This document shows positions 46,401-58,053 of a DNA stretch of 64,000 nucleotides, piece by piece. The stretch's first letter is position 1. Every line of letters begins with the position of its first letter. The notes beneath the pieces are model-generated. The model did not search any database. It had not been told where the DNA came from and saw nothing but the letters and a program-made list of their open reading frames with translations. The position numbers were made by a program, and so were the translations under genes. Source of the stretch: Liolophura sinensis (lineage: Eukaryota > Mollusca > Polyplacophora > Chitonida > Chitonidae); the NCBI RefSeq assembly GCF_032854445.1, contig NC_088300.1, positions 45,253,682 to 45,317,681 on the forward strand, read 5' to 3'.

Positions 46401-48433
46401 GCCTTTAGTACCATGCAGAAAAATAGTATAATCTTGTAGTGAAATCATATCATCCACTATTAATGTAGTCCAACATGTTCTTCATTATATTAATATTTAT
46501 GTCAGGTCAGACAGATTTGGTCAAGAGTAGTGGAATAATCAGGCTACCAGCTGGTGGCCCAAGCAGCCTCTCCCTGTCTCTAGATAAAATCAGCAAGAGA
46601 CCATTCATAAATGATTTGACTTCACCATGTTGAATAGTTCAGGGCTTTAATACTTTAAATACACTAGATCCAAATTCACAACAAGGCAACCTGTATCATA
46701 ACAAATCAGCCGTTAGGCTCTGTCCAGGTATGACCATACTGTCAAACCCCATAACTGTGGACTGGTGAAGGAAAATGGCTGCAGCTACAGAGATGGCCGT
46801 GTCATGAATTTAAGTCTGTGACTGCTTTGAGGTTAGGTTTGGCAAAGATTTTGACTGGCCAAGGATGGCCCCAAATCAAAGATGGTCTCGGCAATTGACG
46901 TTTTGCTCGCAATAAATTGACAGACGAAAAGGTAAGGACTTTAGGGCATAGAAACATATTTGATGGGTAATTTTTGTCACACACGCCATGACAAACTTCC
47001 ACAGCAACTGCATCAGGCATGTACATGGAGTGATTAGATATTGGTTTGGGGTCATATTGGCAAAACAAAATTTTTTCAAACCTTATGTCAAAGTACTCTC
47101 AGACTACATGAATATTGGGTCTTGCATGACTTTACCAAGAGGAATATACAATGGGTGTAGTGTGCACAGGCGAACTGAAAGGTGAGAGGTAAGAACCACA
47201 ACTGACACCTGTTTTGGACTGTACCCTTCTTTGGAAAGGACCCATCAGACATGGTGCATGGTTTACCACAGGCAGCTGCTGTGGGTATAAAACTGCCAAC
47301 TGTGTATAAAGAGATGAGTTGAAATAGCCATCTAGCTAAGTATCTAATTGAGTAAACACCAGAACATTAAACTGAACTGAATAAGATAGGGTTAAGTAAT
47401 TGTGACTGTTTCAAACCCTTGTTTCAGTGTCAGGATATATGGCTACGGTGCTGTGTTTACATGTAACTTTCTATGTCACTACTTATGCCAATTCATTCAT
47501 GCTTCCCTGAATGAGGCCAGCCAAATATGGAGGAGTACTTTCAGATGTAGTCCATGTAACAAAGTCATGTGACACACGCACATGCGCATTCAACTCTTAC
47601 AATGTTCATCTGTCTCAAGCACGTCTAAAAAAGTAATTCTGTCACAAAAACTCTAGTGGTCTAGTGGTATAAGCATTCGACTAGGGACCCAGCATGCTGT
47701 CTGATGGAAGTTTGAATCCAGGCCTTTCCGCAACAAAACAATTAAAGAGATGACTTTCTGAAATATGTATGAACTGCAAACAGTTGAGTGCAGAACACTT
47801 GTGGATGACAGAAACCAGAGTGAAGAACACCTTACCGTACAACTATCTCTGTTTTTTGGGTATTAAATTGAACATCTCCCCTTTCATTTTAAACCTTTGA
47901 AAAATCAGTAAAAGCATGTGACCGTGGAAAAAAATGACGTCAAAAGGCACGCGGAAATGAACACATAAACAGCACTCTAGTCCTCACAAATCCTCAATAA
48001 CAAATCGTTTGTATTTGGAAGTAAAGCAAGAAGTAACTCATGTAAGATTGACAATCATGGGCAGTTGTAATGACTAGGGTGACCCTACTGTTAGTCAATG
48101 AGCCCCTTCTCAGATGTTCATTGTGAAAAGCTGCTTCTTCAATGAATTGACGAAACCCTCAAGTTTAAAACTCCCCAAACCTGTCGTCTCTTTCTCCATT
48201 AGCAGACGTATGCATGACTAAGACAAATGCAAAATCAAAAAGAACAACAACGACAGCCGCACAACATTTGAAAAGGCTTTGGCAGCTTGGTCTTTACGCA
48301 GCGATCGGAATCCAAGAAATACTTTAACCTGAAGATCCCATGCTGCAGATTCCAAGAAAAACTTTGCCCTGTCTTCGTCAATACCAGTTACGTTGGTAAA
48401 CTGAGCGATGAGCTCCTGTTTGTTGTCTGCCAT
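40476..48433 (-). CDS. NSFL1C: NSFL1 cofactor p47 (10 exons, 361 aa)
   Basis: Minus-strand exons: 48433-48329, 46141-46038, 45868-45782, 45641-45567, 45145-44995, 44436-44327, 44006-43869, 42709-42587, 41932-41873 and 40608-40476. They join in one frame of 361 aa; human p47 is 370. Domains in order: a UBA at about 1-45 ([19 protein letters not shown], then WDLQ), which binds ubiquitin; a linker with AFYAGGSE and [13 protein letters not shown]; a SEP domain at about 171-240 ([46 protein letters not shown]); and a UBX domain at about 285-361 ([46 protein letters not shown]), which binds p97/VCP. p47 directs p97 in Golgi and ER membrane fusion after mitosis. In the last exon I chose the acceptor before ACAGCGACCC because it keeps the frame; the AG four bases downstream does not. 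Confidence 0.96.
41061..41094. repeat. 13-bp inverted repeat interrupted by a SINE
   Basis: CCAGGTGTATGTA (41,061-41,073) pairs with TACATACACCTGG (41,082-41,094) around an 8-nt loop. The SINE at 41,094 inserted at the end of the right arm and duplicated CATACACCTG. Confidence 0.7.
41094..41350 (+). mobile_element. SINE-A, full-length with 10-bp target-site duplication
   Basis: Head GGGGCCTCTGTAGCTCAGTT with GGTTAACGCGC, B-box GAGTTCAAATCCAGC, body CCACCATAATGCTGGCCACC and tail GGAGTAAAACACCAAACAAA. CATACACCTG flanks it at 41,084-41,093 and 41,351-41,360. It lies in the last NSFL1C intron, opposite to the gene. Confidence 0.93.
42057..42206. mobile_element. Short MITE of a second family
   Basis: Ends GGCCCAGTGTTTCAAAAGTG, then TATTAGC, and TTTTAATACACTACTGAACA, then ACCAGCCCC, are imperfect inverted repeats of about 35 bp. 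Internal TTTAGCCTAGACTAAAG is itself palindromic. It lies in NSFL1C intron 8. Confidence 0.55.
43095..43210 (-). mobile_element. SINE-B internal fragment
   Basis: TAGTGCTGCCTCACTGAAGC, then AGAAGACAACACACTGAACG and ACACCATACTGACGCT, match the middle of the elements at 49,731 and 50,461, without head or tail. Confidence 0.45.
44460..44570 (-). mobile_element. SINE-A, truncated copy
   Basis: TTTATTTGATTGGTGTTTTA, then CGCCATACTCAAAAATATTT and GGTGGGAGGAAACCAGGCAG, is the reverse complement of the SINE-A 3' half. Being in the sense orientation of NSFL1C, it could offer cryptic signals in intron 5. Confidence 0.75.
45173..45335 (-). mobile_element. SINE-A, deleted copy near NSFL1C exon 5
   Basis: TTGATTTGAGTGGTGTTTTA, then CGCCATAATCAAGAATATTT, is followed directly by GGTGGGAGGAAACCAGGC, with the GCCAGCATTATGG part lost. 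The tail starts about 28 bp before the exon 5 acceptor. Confidence 0.75.
47645..47840 (+). mobile_element. tRNA-derived SINE-like element
   Basis: CTCTAGTGGTCTAGTGGTAT, then AAGCATTCGACTAGGGACCC and GTTTGAATCCAGG, resembles A- and B-box sequences of a tRNA-derived head. The arms do not pair as a clean cloverleaf. The tail has CAGAAACCAGAGTGAAGAAC. It lies in NSFL1C intron 1. Confidence 0.5.
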
Positions 48434-48529
48434 TCTCAAGCTGGATGCTTTTAATTCCTCTAACTGTGAAGAGCTCTCTTGAGTTATCTCCCGTTGCCAC
48501 CAAGTGAGTACAAAAAATGACATACAGTA

Positions 48530-49725
48530 AGCACCTCAGATCACAGGAATAATATGCAGTTTAGGATACGGTATGTTTTAACGTAGAAAAGTAGGCCTAC
48601 AAATTCAAATTAAAAAGCTTCTCAGATTTATTCTTGAGGCGTAAAATTGGATTAAACTTGGTCATACCTGTCAAAACAACCCGGTGGAGCCGGGGTAGGG
48701 GAGCAGGCTGTGCTTGCTTGGGTGCGCTGACTTGAAGTTGGTTCCACCTTAAATTCCCTGCCAGTTCATCGATAACGTCAATTCCGAAAATTTCTGACAG
48801 TTGACAGAAATACGCATAATATGGAGAGGTATATATGAGGATATATAAGGTTATTAAGATATGTAAAATTTCTCAAAAGATTAAGAATTTTTTTATGTTC
48901 CAATTCTTTGGCATATCTTTCTTCATTAGCCGTAAAACGATAATCTTCCTACTGATGTATCCGTGTAGGCCTACCCATTAATGATGCCACACAGGTCTAT
49001 TTGAATTTTGGGTATTTTCTGTCTCTTCAGTTTGCTTTAGTACTATAGGTAATCAAAGAGTTTCGTCAATCAATCAGTTTCTGACTGAAAATCTTCCTCA
49101 AGTCAGAAAATTACTGTTTTTTGGGGGTTTTGTTTTTGTTTTGTTTTTTAATTTTTTTTTTTTGTTTTTTTTTTTTGTAAAACTAACAATCCAATTACTG
49201 GTAGCACAAACGTAGGCACTATATGAAGTAAAGTGACATTCAGTTGGGGAAAATTCCTTCCAGGGAACTAGTTCTCTCATGTAGTAAATGAGTGATAATG
49301 GCACTTGTAGGTGAAGTGTGTTGGCTGTGTATTATTACGTCCATAGGGGCCCTTGGGCCACAGACTGTCATCAGACTCGGATTAGCCTGAGTTCCTGGAG
49401 CTGCCAAACATGCTTCTATACAACTTTACAACCGGAATGCTGTTAAAACTCATGTAAAACATTCCAGTTTTGGAGAGCTTTCATGATTGTCATGATCTGT
49501 GCACATTGTGGTTTAAACATTCCTCAGAAATATTTCACCTCTTGATGGGGTCAGGTTAATGAATAGACAATCAGGCGGGAAAATCTTGCCTCTTAATGAT
49601 GGCCCAAAGTTGATTTAAACCCTGAATCAGAAAATGCAGGTGTATTAGTGGAGGAAACAAAGGAAAGTGGGGATGAAAACATCACAACTCACTGGTTACC
49701 TTGCTAGCCTTGACAAGTTGATCCG
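48530..49725. other. NSFL1C upstream region, no gene recognised
   Basis: This stretch precedes the NSFL1C start codon on the minus strand, so it should contain its promoter and 5' UTR. I see no clear TATA box or other decisive motif. A GC-richer patch lies at 48,660-48,740, and a T-rich low-complexity tract lies at 49,115-49,180. Confidence 0.4.
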
Positions 49726-49730
49726 CTAGA

Positions 49731-50098
49731 GTGAGTGAGTGAGTGCTTGGGGTTTAAACGTCGTACTCAACAATTTTTCAGTCATACGACGACGAAGGAA
49801 TCCTTAGGGTGCATGTACATGTAATGTGCCTCCTTGTTGCAGGATGGATTTCCACCACTCTTTTATTTAGTGCTGCTTCACTGAGACGACTTACCGAAGA
49901 CAAGTAAGCCGCCCCGCCCAAGCCATTATACTGATACGGGTCAACCAGTCATTGCACTATCCTCTTCATGCTGAACGCCAAGGGAGGAAGTTACAACTTC
50001 CTCTTATAAAGTCTTAGGTGTGACTCGATCAAGGATTGATCCTGGATCTCCCGGTCCCGAAGCGGACGCTCTACCAACTGTGCTATCTGGGCCGGTCA
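49731..50098 (-). mobile_element. SINE-B, full-length with target-site duplication
   Basis: On the minus strand, a tRNA-like head (AGATAGCACAGTTGGTAGAG, then CGTCCGCTTCGGGACC and B-box-like GGATCAATCC) begins near 50,095. A long body follows, and the 3' end reads ATGACTGAAAAATTGTTGAG, then TACGACGTTTAAACCCC and (CTCA)n. GATCCGCTAGA at 49,720-49,730 and GATCCACTAGA at 50,099-50,109 form an 11-bp duplication with one mismatch. Confidence 0.92.
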
Positions 50099-50460
50099 GA
50101 TCCACTAGATGATTACTGTATGTACGCATGAAGGACTCAGTCATGGTACCACATTAGTCAATGGTATAACTAGGCCATCGAGAACCCTTCCAGATAATAT
50201 AAAGTGAAGAAAATTAAGAATAACGAATATAAATTTTCACATTCACCTGTGCAGTATTACCATATTTCAGGACGTGTCATCTCATGGTAAGAAGTTTGCA
50301 AAATTTTTCAAAATCTGAAAATACCTTACCAGTTGCTTTTCGTTTTCAACCTTTAATGTCTGAAATCTGCCTGGAAACTGGATGAAAATTTCCATACCTG
50401 CATATTTGTAGTTTCACTGTAGTTTAATACTCGTGGAACTTAATTATATGCATGAATTAA

Positions 50461-50844
50461 GTGAGTGAGTGCTTGGGGTTTAACATCGTATTGAACAATT
50501 TTTCTGTCATATGACGACGACTGAATCCTTCCAGTGCATGTAATGTGCACTGTAAAACTGGATTTAAGGATTTCCACCACTCTTTTATCTAGTGCTGCTT
50601 CCCTGAGACGCCTTTACGAAGCCAAGTAAGACGCCTTTACTGAAGGCAAGTAAGTCGCCCCGCCTGAGCCATTATACTGATACGGGTCAACCAGTCGTTG
50701 CACTATCCCCTTTATGCTGAACGCCAAGCGAGGAAGTTACAACTTTCTCTTTTAAGGTCTTAGGTGTGGCTCGACCCAAGAATGACCCTGGATCTACCGC
50801 TCCCTAAGCGGATGCTCTACCAACTGTGCTATCGGGGTCGGTAA
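50461..50844 (-). mobile_element. SINE-B, second full-length copy
   Basis: It has the same organisation as the copy at 49,731, with an internal duplication of about 25 bp (ACGCCTTTAC, GAAG/CAAGTAAG) near 50,607-50,658. TGCATGAATTAA (50,449-50,460) and TGCATGATTTAA (50,845-50,856) are the flanking duplication with one mismatch. Two copies 360 bp apart in the same orientation indicate independent insertions, since their duplications differ. Confidence 0.92.
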
Positions 50845-50856
50845 TGCATGATTTAA

Positions 50857-52400
50857 AACCAATTTTAAACCATGCCAAACACATCTGCTGTGACAATTAT
50901 AAAGTATATTCCACTCATTTGCACATCAATAAAACAAACACAATTGTGTTGCAATATTAACTTTTAATTAGAATGATATACCATGATCTGGGATTTAGGA
51001 AAATTTAACAGGACATAAAGACCTTCAATATATATGCATAACAGATAATTCATCTAGAAGAAGTAACATGTAAGATTGGTCAGATTCACTGCTACAACCG
51101 GCTGTGTATCGATAACTAGCATAATTTGCACGTGTATAGAAAAAAAAGTGCCAGAACGACTAAACTGACAGTCCTATATACATTACCTCTAATTATACAG
51201 TGCTTTGTAAACATATTTAAGGAAAGAACATCATATATAAATGAGACTATATGTAATCATGCATAGGGTAGTAAGATTAATTATCAAATCTAACCATCTT
51301 TATGTAAACATTTATCTACAAAATATTTGCAAATCCTGATCACTCAAATACCATTTGAATCAGACAGGCAAGAATTAAACAAGCTTCATTATTTTTTTGC
51401 ATGGAGTTCAATGAGAAATATTAATCATAGCATTGCAAAATAATGGGAATGAATGTATGCAATGTAAAACACAAAATGAAATCAATATACAATGAAACAA
51501 ATTATCCAGACATAAAAAGGGACCAAAATTGTTTACTAAAACGAAGCATGTGTCCAGTGGTGCTTTTCACCTACATGCGTGACTTTGGTAAGATAGAGTT
51601 ACTGGTTAAAAAAGAGAGTGCCAAGCATTTTTTAAGATAAGCATCTCATACTAAGAATGCTAAAACTAAAATAATCACTCCTAAATTGTTCCACAGGCAC
51701 CAACAAAAAAAATAATAGTAGTAATATAATAGTAATATTATGGCCTACTTTCTGAGACCTGTTTCATCGTTTCCTTATTTTATGGCACCAAAGTTGTCAC
51801 AATTAAGATGAGCATTGGAATATGTCCGCCTAGAGGACAGGCAAGTTCTAAACATGTTGACTTTATACTCAGTTATATTATAAAGACAAGAAAACAGAAT
51901 ACCGTACAAGTAAACACAAATGAAGCATGCAATACGACCAATCACACAGAAGTATAATGTGACGTATGAGAAAAACACAAACTAAGCATTATAATAGATT
52001 CAGCATTAAACTAGAGCATGCAAATTTACCCTGACATTATGAATTACTCTTACTTCATGACTTTATAAAGTCTAACAGACTTAGTTTTGTACCAATGCTG
52101 CCACAGAGGTTAATAGGTCTAGATTTCTATACTGTCTCTAACATGATTGACTTAAAAAAAAACATCTATCAATGACCAATGATAGCTCAATTTGAGGAAA
52201 TAAGAATGAACCCTTTGACTGCCATGCCAATAATAATAGGTAAAAAGTGAAATCTGAGTAATATCAACACTTTGTGTCATGGTGCTACACCAATAAACCC
52301 ACAGATGCATTAAGCATACAAAAATAATAATATAGGACTGATTCAGGTGTGCACCACCAAAAAATAAGAATCAGGACAACAGAGTGACTTAAAAAAACAG
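50857..52400. other. AT-rich spacer, no gene recognised
   Basis: Sequence of uniformly high AT content with many in-frame stops. I see no exon-like block with paired splice sites on either strand and no clear mobile element. Confidence 0.5.
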
Positions 52401-52404
52401 AGTG

Positions 52405-52520
52405 ACAAATATAAACTGGAGCAGTCACATTCTCTTCTTCGTAATGTCATCTTTATATGTTCCTGAAACAATCTATAATGCAGCCAGATAAAGGATTTAA
52501 ACCCATTGTCTCCTTTCATG
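52405..52520 (-). pseudogene. Decayed duplicate of a sorting-nexin exon
   Basis: This matches the 5' half of the SNX exon at 60,267-60,137 together with the adjoining intron. On the minus strand a TTTCAG acceptor is followed by codons reading TYKDDITKKRM-stop-LLQF, against [16 protein letters not shown] in the intact gene. One codon (Phe) is deleted and the Arg codon after RM is TGA. The similarity continues upstream of the acceptor (CCTGAAACAATC, GGATTT, CCCATT, CTCC on the plus strand), so this is a DNA-level duplication and not a retrocopy. It lies about 2 kb beyond the SNX stop codon. Confidence 0.72.
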
Positions 52521-52614
52521 CTTCATAAATAATTCATTTCATTGGTGTGAAACAACGTCCTGAACAGTTCTTCACTTTTTTGGTTTATGGGTGGAGGAAA
52601 AATGAGCAGAGCCC

Positions 52615-52770
52615 AGAGAAACCACTGCCCTTTGTTATGTGCCACACAATCCCCTGTCATCAGGAGAATTTGAGAGAAACCACTGCCCTTTGTTATGTGC
52701 CACACAATCCCCTGTCATCAGGAGAAATCACTGCCCTTTGTTATGTGCCACACAATCCTCTGTCTTAAGG
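52615..52770. repeat. Tandem repeat, three copies of about 48-58 bp
   Basis: Units start at 52,615, 52,673 and 52,722 and share CACTGCCCTTTGTTATGTGC, then CACACAATCCCCTGTCATCA. The first unit carries an extra AATTTGAG-like segment, and a truncated fourth starts near 52,770. Confidence 0.9.
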
Positions 52771-53989
52771 AGAAATCACTCCCCCTTTTCCACAAACCTC
52801 CTGACTTAAAGCAGCACTTTAATTATTCTAGACATAAATCCAAATGTTAAAGCTCACAAAATTACTTCATTATTCCGGTCTGCGAGGTCATCACAATTGC
52901 ACGTCACGCTATTGTCAGCACACTGCATTAAACAGTGTACGTTCTTCATTTAAAAAAGTTCTAAATATGTATATACAAAATCTAATCAACACCATTGCAC
53001 ACATATTGAGTATAGCATACATAGTGATGAATGCAGCATGAATAATATGACCACTGTGTCAGAAATGGACAAGGTGACATAATATGTCAAACAGCCAATG
53101 AAGCAGTTGTGTTTTAAGCCATGAAGAATTTGATGCCCCAAGTACATATAGGTGAAACTGTCCCAATTGTGGGGACTTCACATCAAAAGACGGGAAGTGT
53201 AAAATAAGACCAATAATTTTGATTATAACATACCCTTATACAACAATGAGGTGCTCCAATTATCTGGTCCTGTCTAAATATAACATATATTTTATAAGTT
53301 TGATCTTCCTGGTACATCTAAGTTCACAAAATAGAGTTTTACATTACATCATAGAATGTGATCTAAACTTATCAAGAATAATTATACCAGTTGAACCAAT
53401 GCCTCAAAGAAAGTTAATTATTTTAATGTACATGTAAATTCAACTAATTAAACACAAACTTACTAAATTTACAATTTGATATATAAAAAAAAACTTTTTT
53501 TGTTCATTAAACAGTAAAATAATGTGCTATATGAGCATTTGGGAATAAAGGTACAAAATGTTAGATGAAAATGGGCAATTGCAATGGGAGATTCAGTGTA
53601 TAATACAGTACTTGAACTGGTACAATAGCTGTTTCTATCACAAATAAAATAGCAAATCAAAGCAAATTCATACCCTATAAAAAAAAGGAAAAACAGCTAC
53701 AGGACTTAACATTCCTATACATCAAAGGCCCTTTCTACAAAAGCATGATGGCTCACATTATCACACGAAAACAATGCTTCATGTTGTTCAATATAGTGAC
53801 CAATATCTAACTGCTCACGGGTGACAGGAAAAAATACATCATTTGGTAAATTGTTATACAAATATAAATCTATGTTAAAGGTATGTCACCAGATACAGAT
53901 CTCTTCCCATATGCCTGGCCAACCCTCATCCCAGTATATCACAGTCAGTTCTACGCAGCACTATACAGGCATCACCATCCAACATTACA

Positions 53990-54112
53990 CAGTTAACTCT
54001 ATCCATCCCAGTACTATACAGTCAGCTCTATCCAGTCCAGCACTATGTCAGCTCAATCCATTCCAGCACTTTACAGTCAGCTCTAAGTTTCCAGCACTAT
54101 ACAGTCAGCAGT
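53990..54112. repeat. Degenerate tandem repeat of about 30 bp
   Basis: About four to five copies of CCAGCACTATACAGTCAGCT plus CTATCCATT variants. They lie just beyond the SNX polyadenylation signal in the gene's direction of transcription. Confidence 0.75.
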
Positions 54113-54197
54113 AACCAATCTCAGCACCTTTCTTCAGCAAGCCAAATCCTCTCTAACATGTACACAAATACTTCAGAATTATTTCACAATTAATCTC

Positions 54198-54203
54198 TTT
54201 ATT
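54198..54203 (-). terminator. Candidate SNX polyadenylation signal
   Basis: TTTATT on the plus strand (AATAAA on the minus strand), about 210 bp past the SNX stop codon. This would give a short 3' UTR; longer transcripts are possible. Confidence 0.45.
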
Positions 54204-54412
54204 TTTGGTTAAACATAAGTACATGTATTTCACACTGAAGATGGGGATCACCTACAGAAAACATAAATTAATATTTTTTTCTTTTAACTACACAGAATGT
54301 TATTCATGCCCCCATACTACATATAAGTCAAACACTGTTGGGATCTTGGTAAAAAGAATGACTTTAAGGTCAGTGTCTGAGAGTAGGAGAAGCTGCTGTC
54401 CAGTGCAAATCT

Positions 54413-57400
54413 TCAAGCCTTGTCATACATTGCCAATGACTGCTCCAGTTTTGCTGTGATCTGAAAAGAGAAATGTAAAATAGTATTTAATACATGTGGA
54501 ACTCCAAATGAGGCAGAGTATACATGAATACACCTGATGGATGTAAACATAAGGTCACAGAAACTGGAAAATATATCAAACACTTATATATTGTATAATC
54601 ATTTCTGTAGTAAAGTAATGAAGCTGAACATGGTGTTCTACATTTTATCAATACACATTTGTATGTGCTAAATATGTTTGTCTTGGTGCGTAATGTTTCT
54701 TGCTAAATTATTTTGGGGATTTCATGAGGATTTTTCTTGTAACAAGCCAGTCCACATTACCAACATGCAAGTGCTGCCTCAATGGAATGACATGCTGAAG
54801 TAACCAGATAGGACGCCATGTTTAACCATAGTATACAGACATGTGACTGAGTAGGTCTTGGCCTATACCCTTAGGTGTCATATCAGGTATGTACCAAGAT
54901 TGCCAAGAGTGCTCTTTGCAAATATTGCATATGTGCATGGCATTCTGAAATCTCAATCATGTTTACTTCGTCTGTAAAACAGAATTTACTCCATTTATTT
55001 ATTTAAAAAGTTGATGTACAAACATTAATGAAAAATGTGTTTTTCAACAATATTCAGACAACTGGCAACTCCTGCACTACAGAAACCATCACTCTAACGT
55101 AGCGTCAGGCTTTACATAAAAACGAAAACTCAGATCAGCTGCACGCTGTACCTTCTTGTAGAAGTCTATCTGGCCCTGGAGGTAGCCCTGCATTAGATGT
55201 TTGAAGTCATACACCCTCTCCTGGTGGAAGTGATGCATCTCGGCCAGACTGGCATACGAGATGATGTCCGCTCTCTGGGTCACACCTTGTACGTCTGACT
55301 CTGACAGCTTCCCCTCTGCCTGGTTCTTCACACACTCCTTAGCTTTGGCCATTGCTCCCTGAAAAACATACAAATTCAGTAACTCTATTTTTTGACTAAA
55401 GACCAACACTATCTCATTAAGATGTGCCCTTGGATCATTACAACTAAATATATAACACAACCCAAATACATTTCCACCAGAAATATCTGGAAACTTCCAT
55501 CAGGTAATCTTTTGCATGAAAATATGTTGTCTAGCAGTGGCTTAGAGTAATGACAAAAAAAATTCCTTTCGAAATGTTTGGTTGTTACTGGGGAAAAACC
55601 AGAGTAACATTTGCCAGACATGCTATTAAACCCAGCCTGAAATGTGCGGTCACGAGAGACCCCAAGTCACAGGGCATGTTAGTACACAAATATATAGTTA
55701 CATCTAAAGTTAATTCCCAACATTTTTAACAAGTCTACTGAGCTAATGAAAGAAATAATCAGAAAAGCAGATCTAATAAACACAGACAGGTAAGGCTACT
55801 TACAGCAGTAGCTGCTAGCATGAACTTTCATTAAATGAATTCAAATTATTTAATGTCGAGGTGGTAGCATATGATTAATGTACATGTGCATGACGAAAAT
55901 GTCACCCTTCATGACACTGTAGAGAAGCAAATGGGCACATACTGACCTCATGGAGCTTGAGAGTGTCTGGCAGTGTTTGCAGGATGCCTTTGTACTCATA
56001 CAGTCCCTCCAGTGTAGGAATTATATCATGTTTAGGCTGAAACAAACAAGTACATATAAAAAAATTAATCCGTATTTCACTACCACACAGAACATAATCT
56101 ACCCTGCAGCAACTCTCTATATAATATACACTAACATTGTTATAGGATGAATATGGGCTGATGTGGACATGTTGTATTTTGCGTGGAGTCGACTTCATTC
56201 AATAACCTATCTCTTGTACACCAATAAAACATCAATCATGTTCAACCAGGAAGCAAATTTGTGTTGCCACAAATGAAAATCTAACACACCGAAAATGAAG
56301 ATACTAAAACAAGTAGTAATGCTTATAAATGGTGCAAAGACTTGTGCCGGGAGAAGACACAGCGTCATGTTGCTAATGGTGACCTGCAATATGAACTACA
56401 CACAGCCTGATTGGTACAAAAAATAGGCAAATGTGGAAGGTGTATTATAATCATTATATTCGGTCATCTAACAAATGTACAGTTTTCAATAATTACAATG
56501 TCATATTTTCTCACGTTAATATCTTTTCCATCATTAATATACACTGTCTTCATAAAAGGTAACAAACACAAAGTTTCAAGAAACCTCAATTTGACTTTCA
56601 TAATGTTTTTTGATAGACTGATATATTTCTATAGATTAAGCACATCAGAAAAACTACAAAAGCCTTCAAACAAAACCACCCGTACAATTTCAAATTCTCA
56701 AACACACTACAGGTTCTTTCCGGCTACAAGTTGAATCAGCGCTGACTGCCAACAACTTACCTGCTGTTCAAATAACTGTCCTATCTCGTTATAGGTGTTA
56801 CCAGTGTTATCAACGGCTGTAGTCAGTGCCTGGGAGTCTGGAACAAAGATATAGCACAATGCTACAGACAACCACAACATAGTCCACCCAATAGATCCTT
56901 AATTTGTACTATCCATTGGCATTACTTGAAACATGTTTTTCACAATGCCTGTGGCCATATGTGAATGGTCCTGGGTTTCAACAGGGGCTCTGTTTGATTT
57001 CCTCCCACTATAATGCTGGCCATCGTCGTATAAGTGAAATATTCTTGAGTACGTCATAAAAAACCAATCAAATAAATAAATAAAGTTTTCGAATGTCTAC
57101 TAATTTACAAGTTTTACCTTTCACATTCTTTGAAACGTGAATTTCATAACAACATGAACAACATTTTACAACAAAATTATCTCTTAGTGGTAAATACATT
57201 TCGTCGTAAATATATGAGGAAAACCCTAGAAAATTTAGACACTGTATAATGCACTAAAAAGTGTAGAAAGTTGAAATGTTTACCTGTCTGAGAGTCCACA
57301 CTGAAGGATGCAGCTAGAGCTTTGATAGAATGTCCAATCTTCTCATACTCTCTCTTGAACGCTATAAAAACAACACGTGAAATTGTCATAAATAGGGATT

Positions 57401-57992
57401 CACTTTCAAAAACATCTAAATGCCTAAAATTTAGCCCATGACTACATTGCACATTTTCCCTGAATCTGCAAATTCTATTGATCTCAGAATGATGTTTTGT
57501 GCTGTGCTTGAAAGGCAGGATAATATCATACAAACGCATACTTCAAAACCAAACATATTGATTTAAATACTTATTTGTCCTAGAAAAACACTTCTTGGCA
57601 AAAGTTAAAGTCATTTACCGTGCATTTCAACGACACAGCACAACAATGTGCCATAAGTTGAACCATTTTTTCACCTGTGTGATTGGTTCTTATATGAAAG
57701 TCTTTAGTAGGAAATAACAAGATTAATAAACATGTGGTTCACCTAAAACCAGTCTGACCTACCTTCAGGCACAAGTTCAGTAACCAATTTAATGCTGTAG
57801 CCTGTAGCTACTCTGACCTATTTATAGCCACAAGTTAAAGCAGCCTGAGTCAGTGATGTGGTCTGCTGCACATGCTGATGGCCACACAAGTACAATTTCG
57901 ATTAATTGCTAAAGCCGTAAATCCTCATATACCAATATGCTTAATACACTATTTGGTATAGAAAAATTTGTCCCTTGTCATGTTGGTTAACA

Positions 57993-58053
<61 letters not shown>

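Noticed and set aside
49731..50098. tRNA gene call at the head of SINE-B, and at the other tRNA-like heads (12,997; 22,538; 27,600; 47,645)
   Set aside because: A- and B-box-like sequences are present, but each is followed by a SINE body and tail and often flanked by a target-site duplication, and the arms do not form a clean cloverleaf. No independent tRNA gene was supported.
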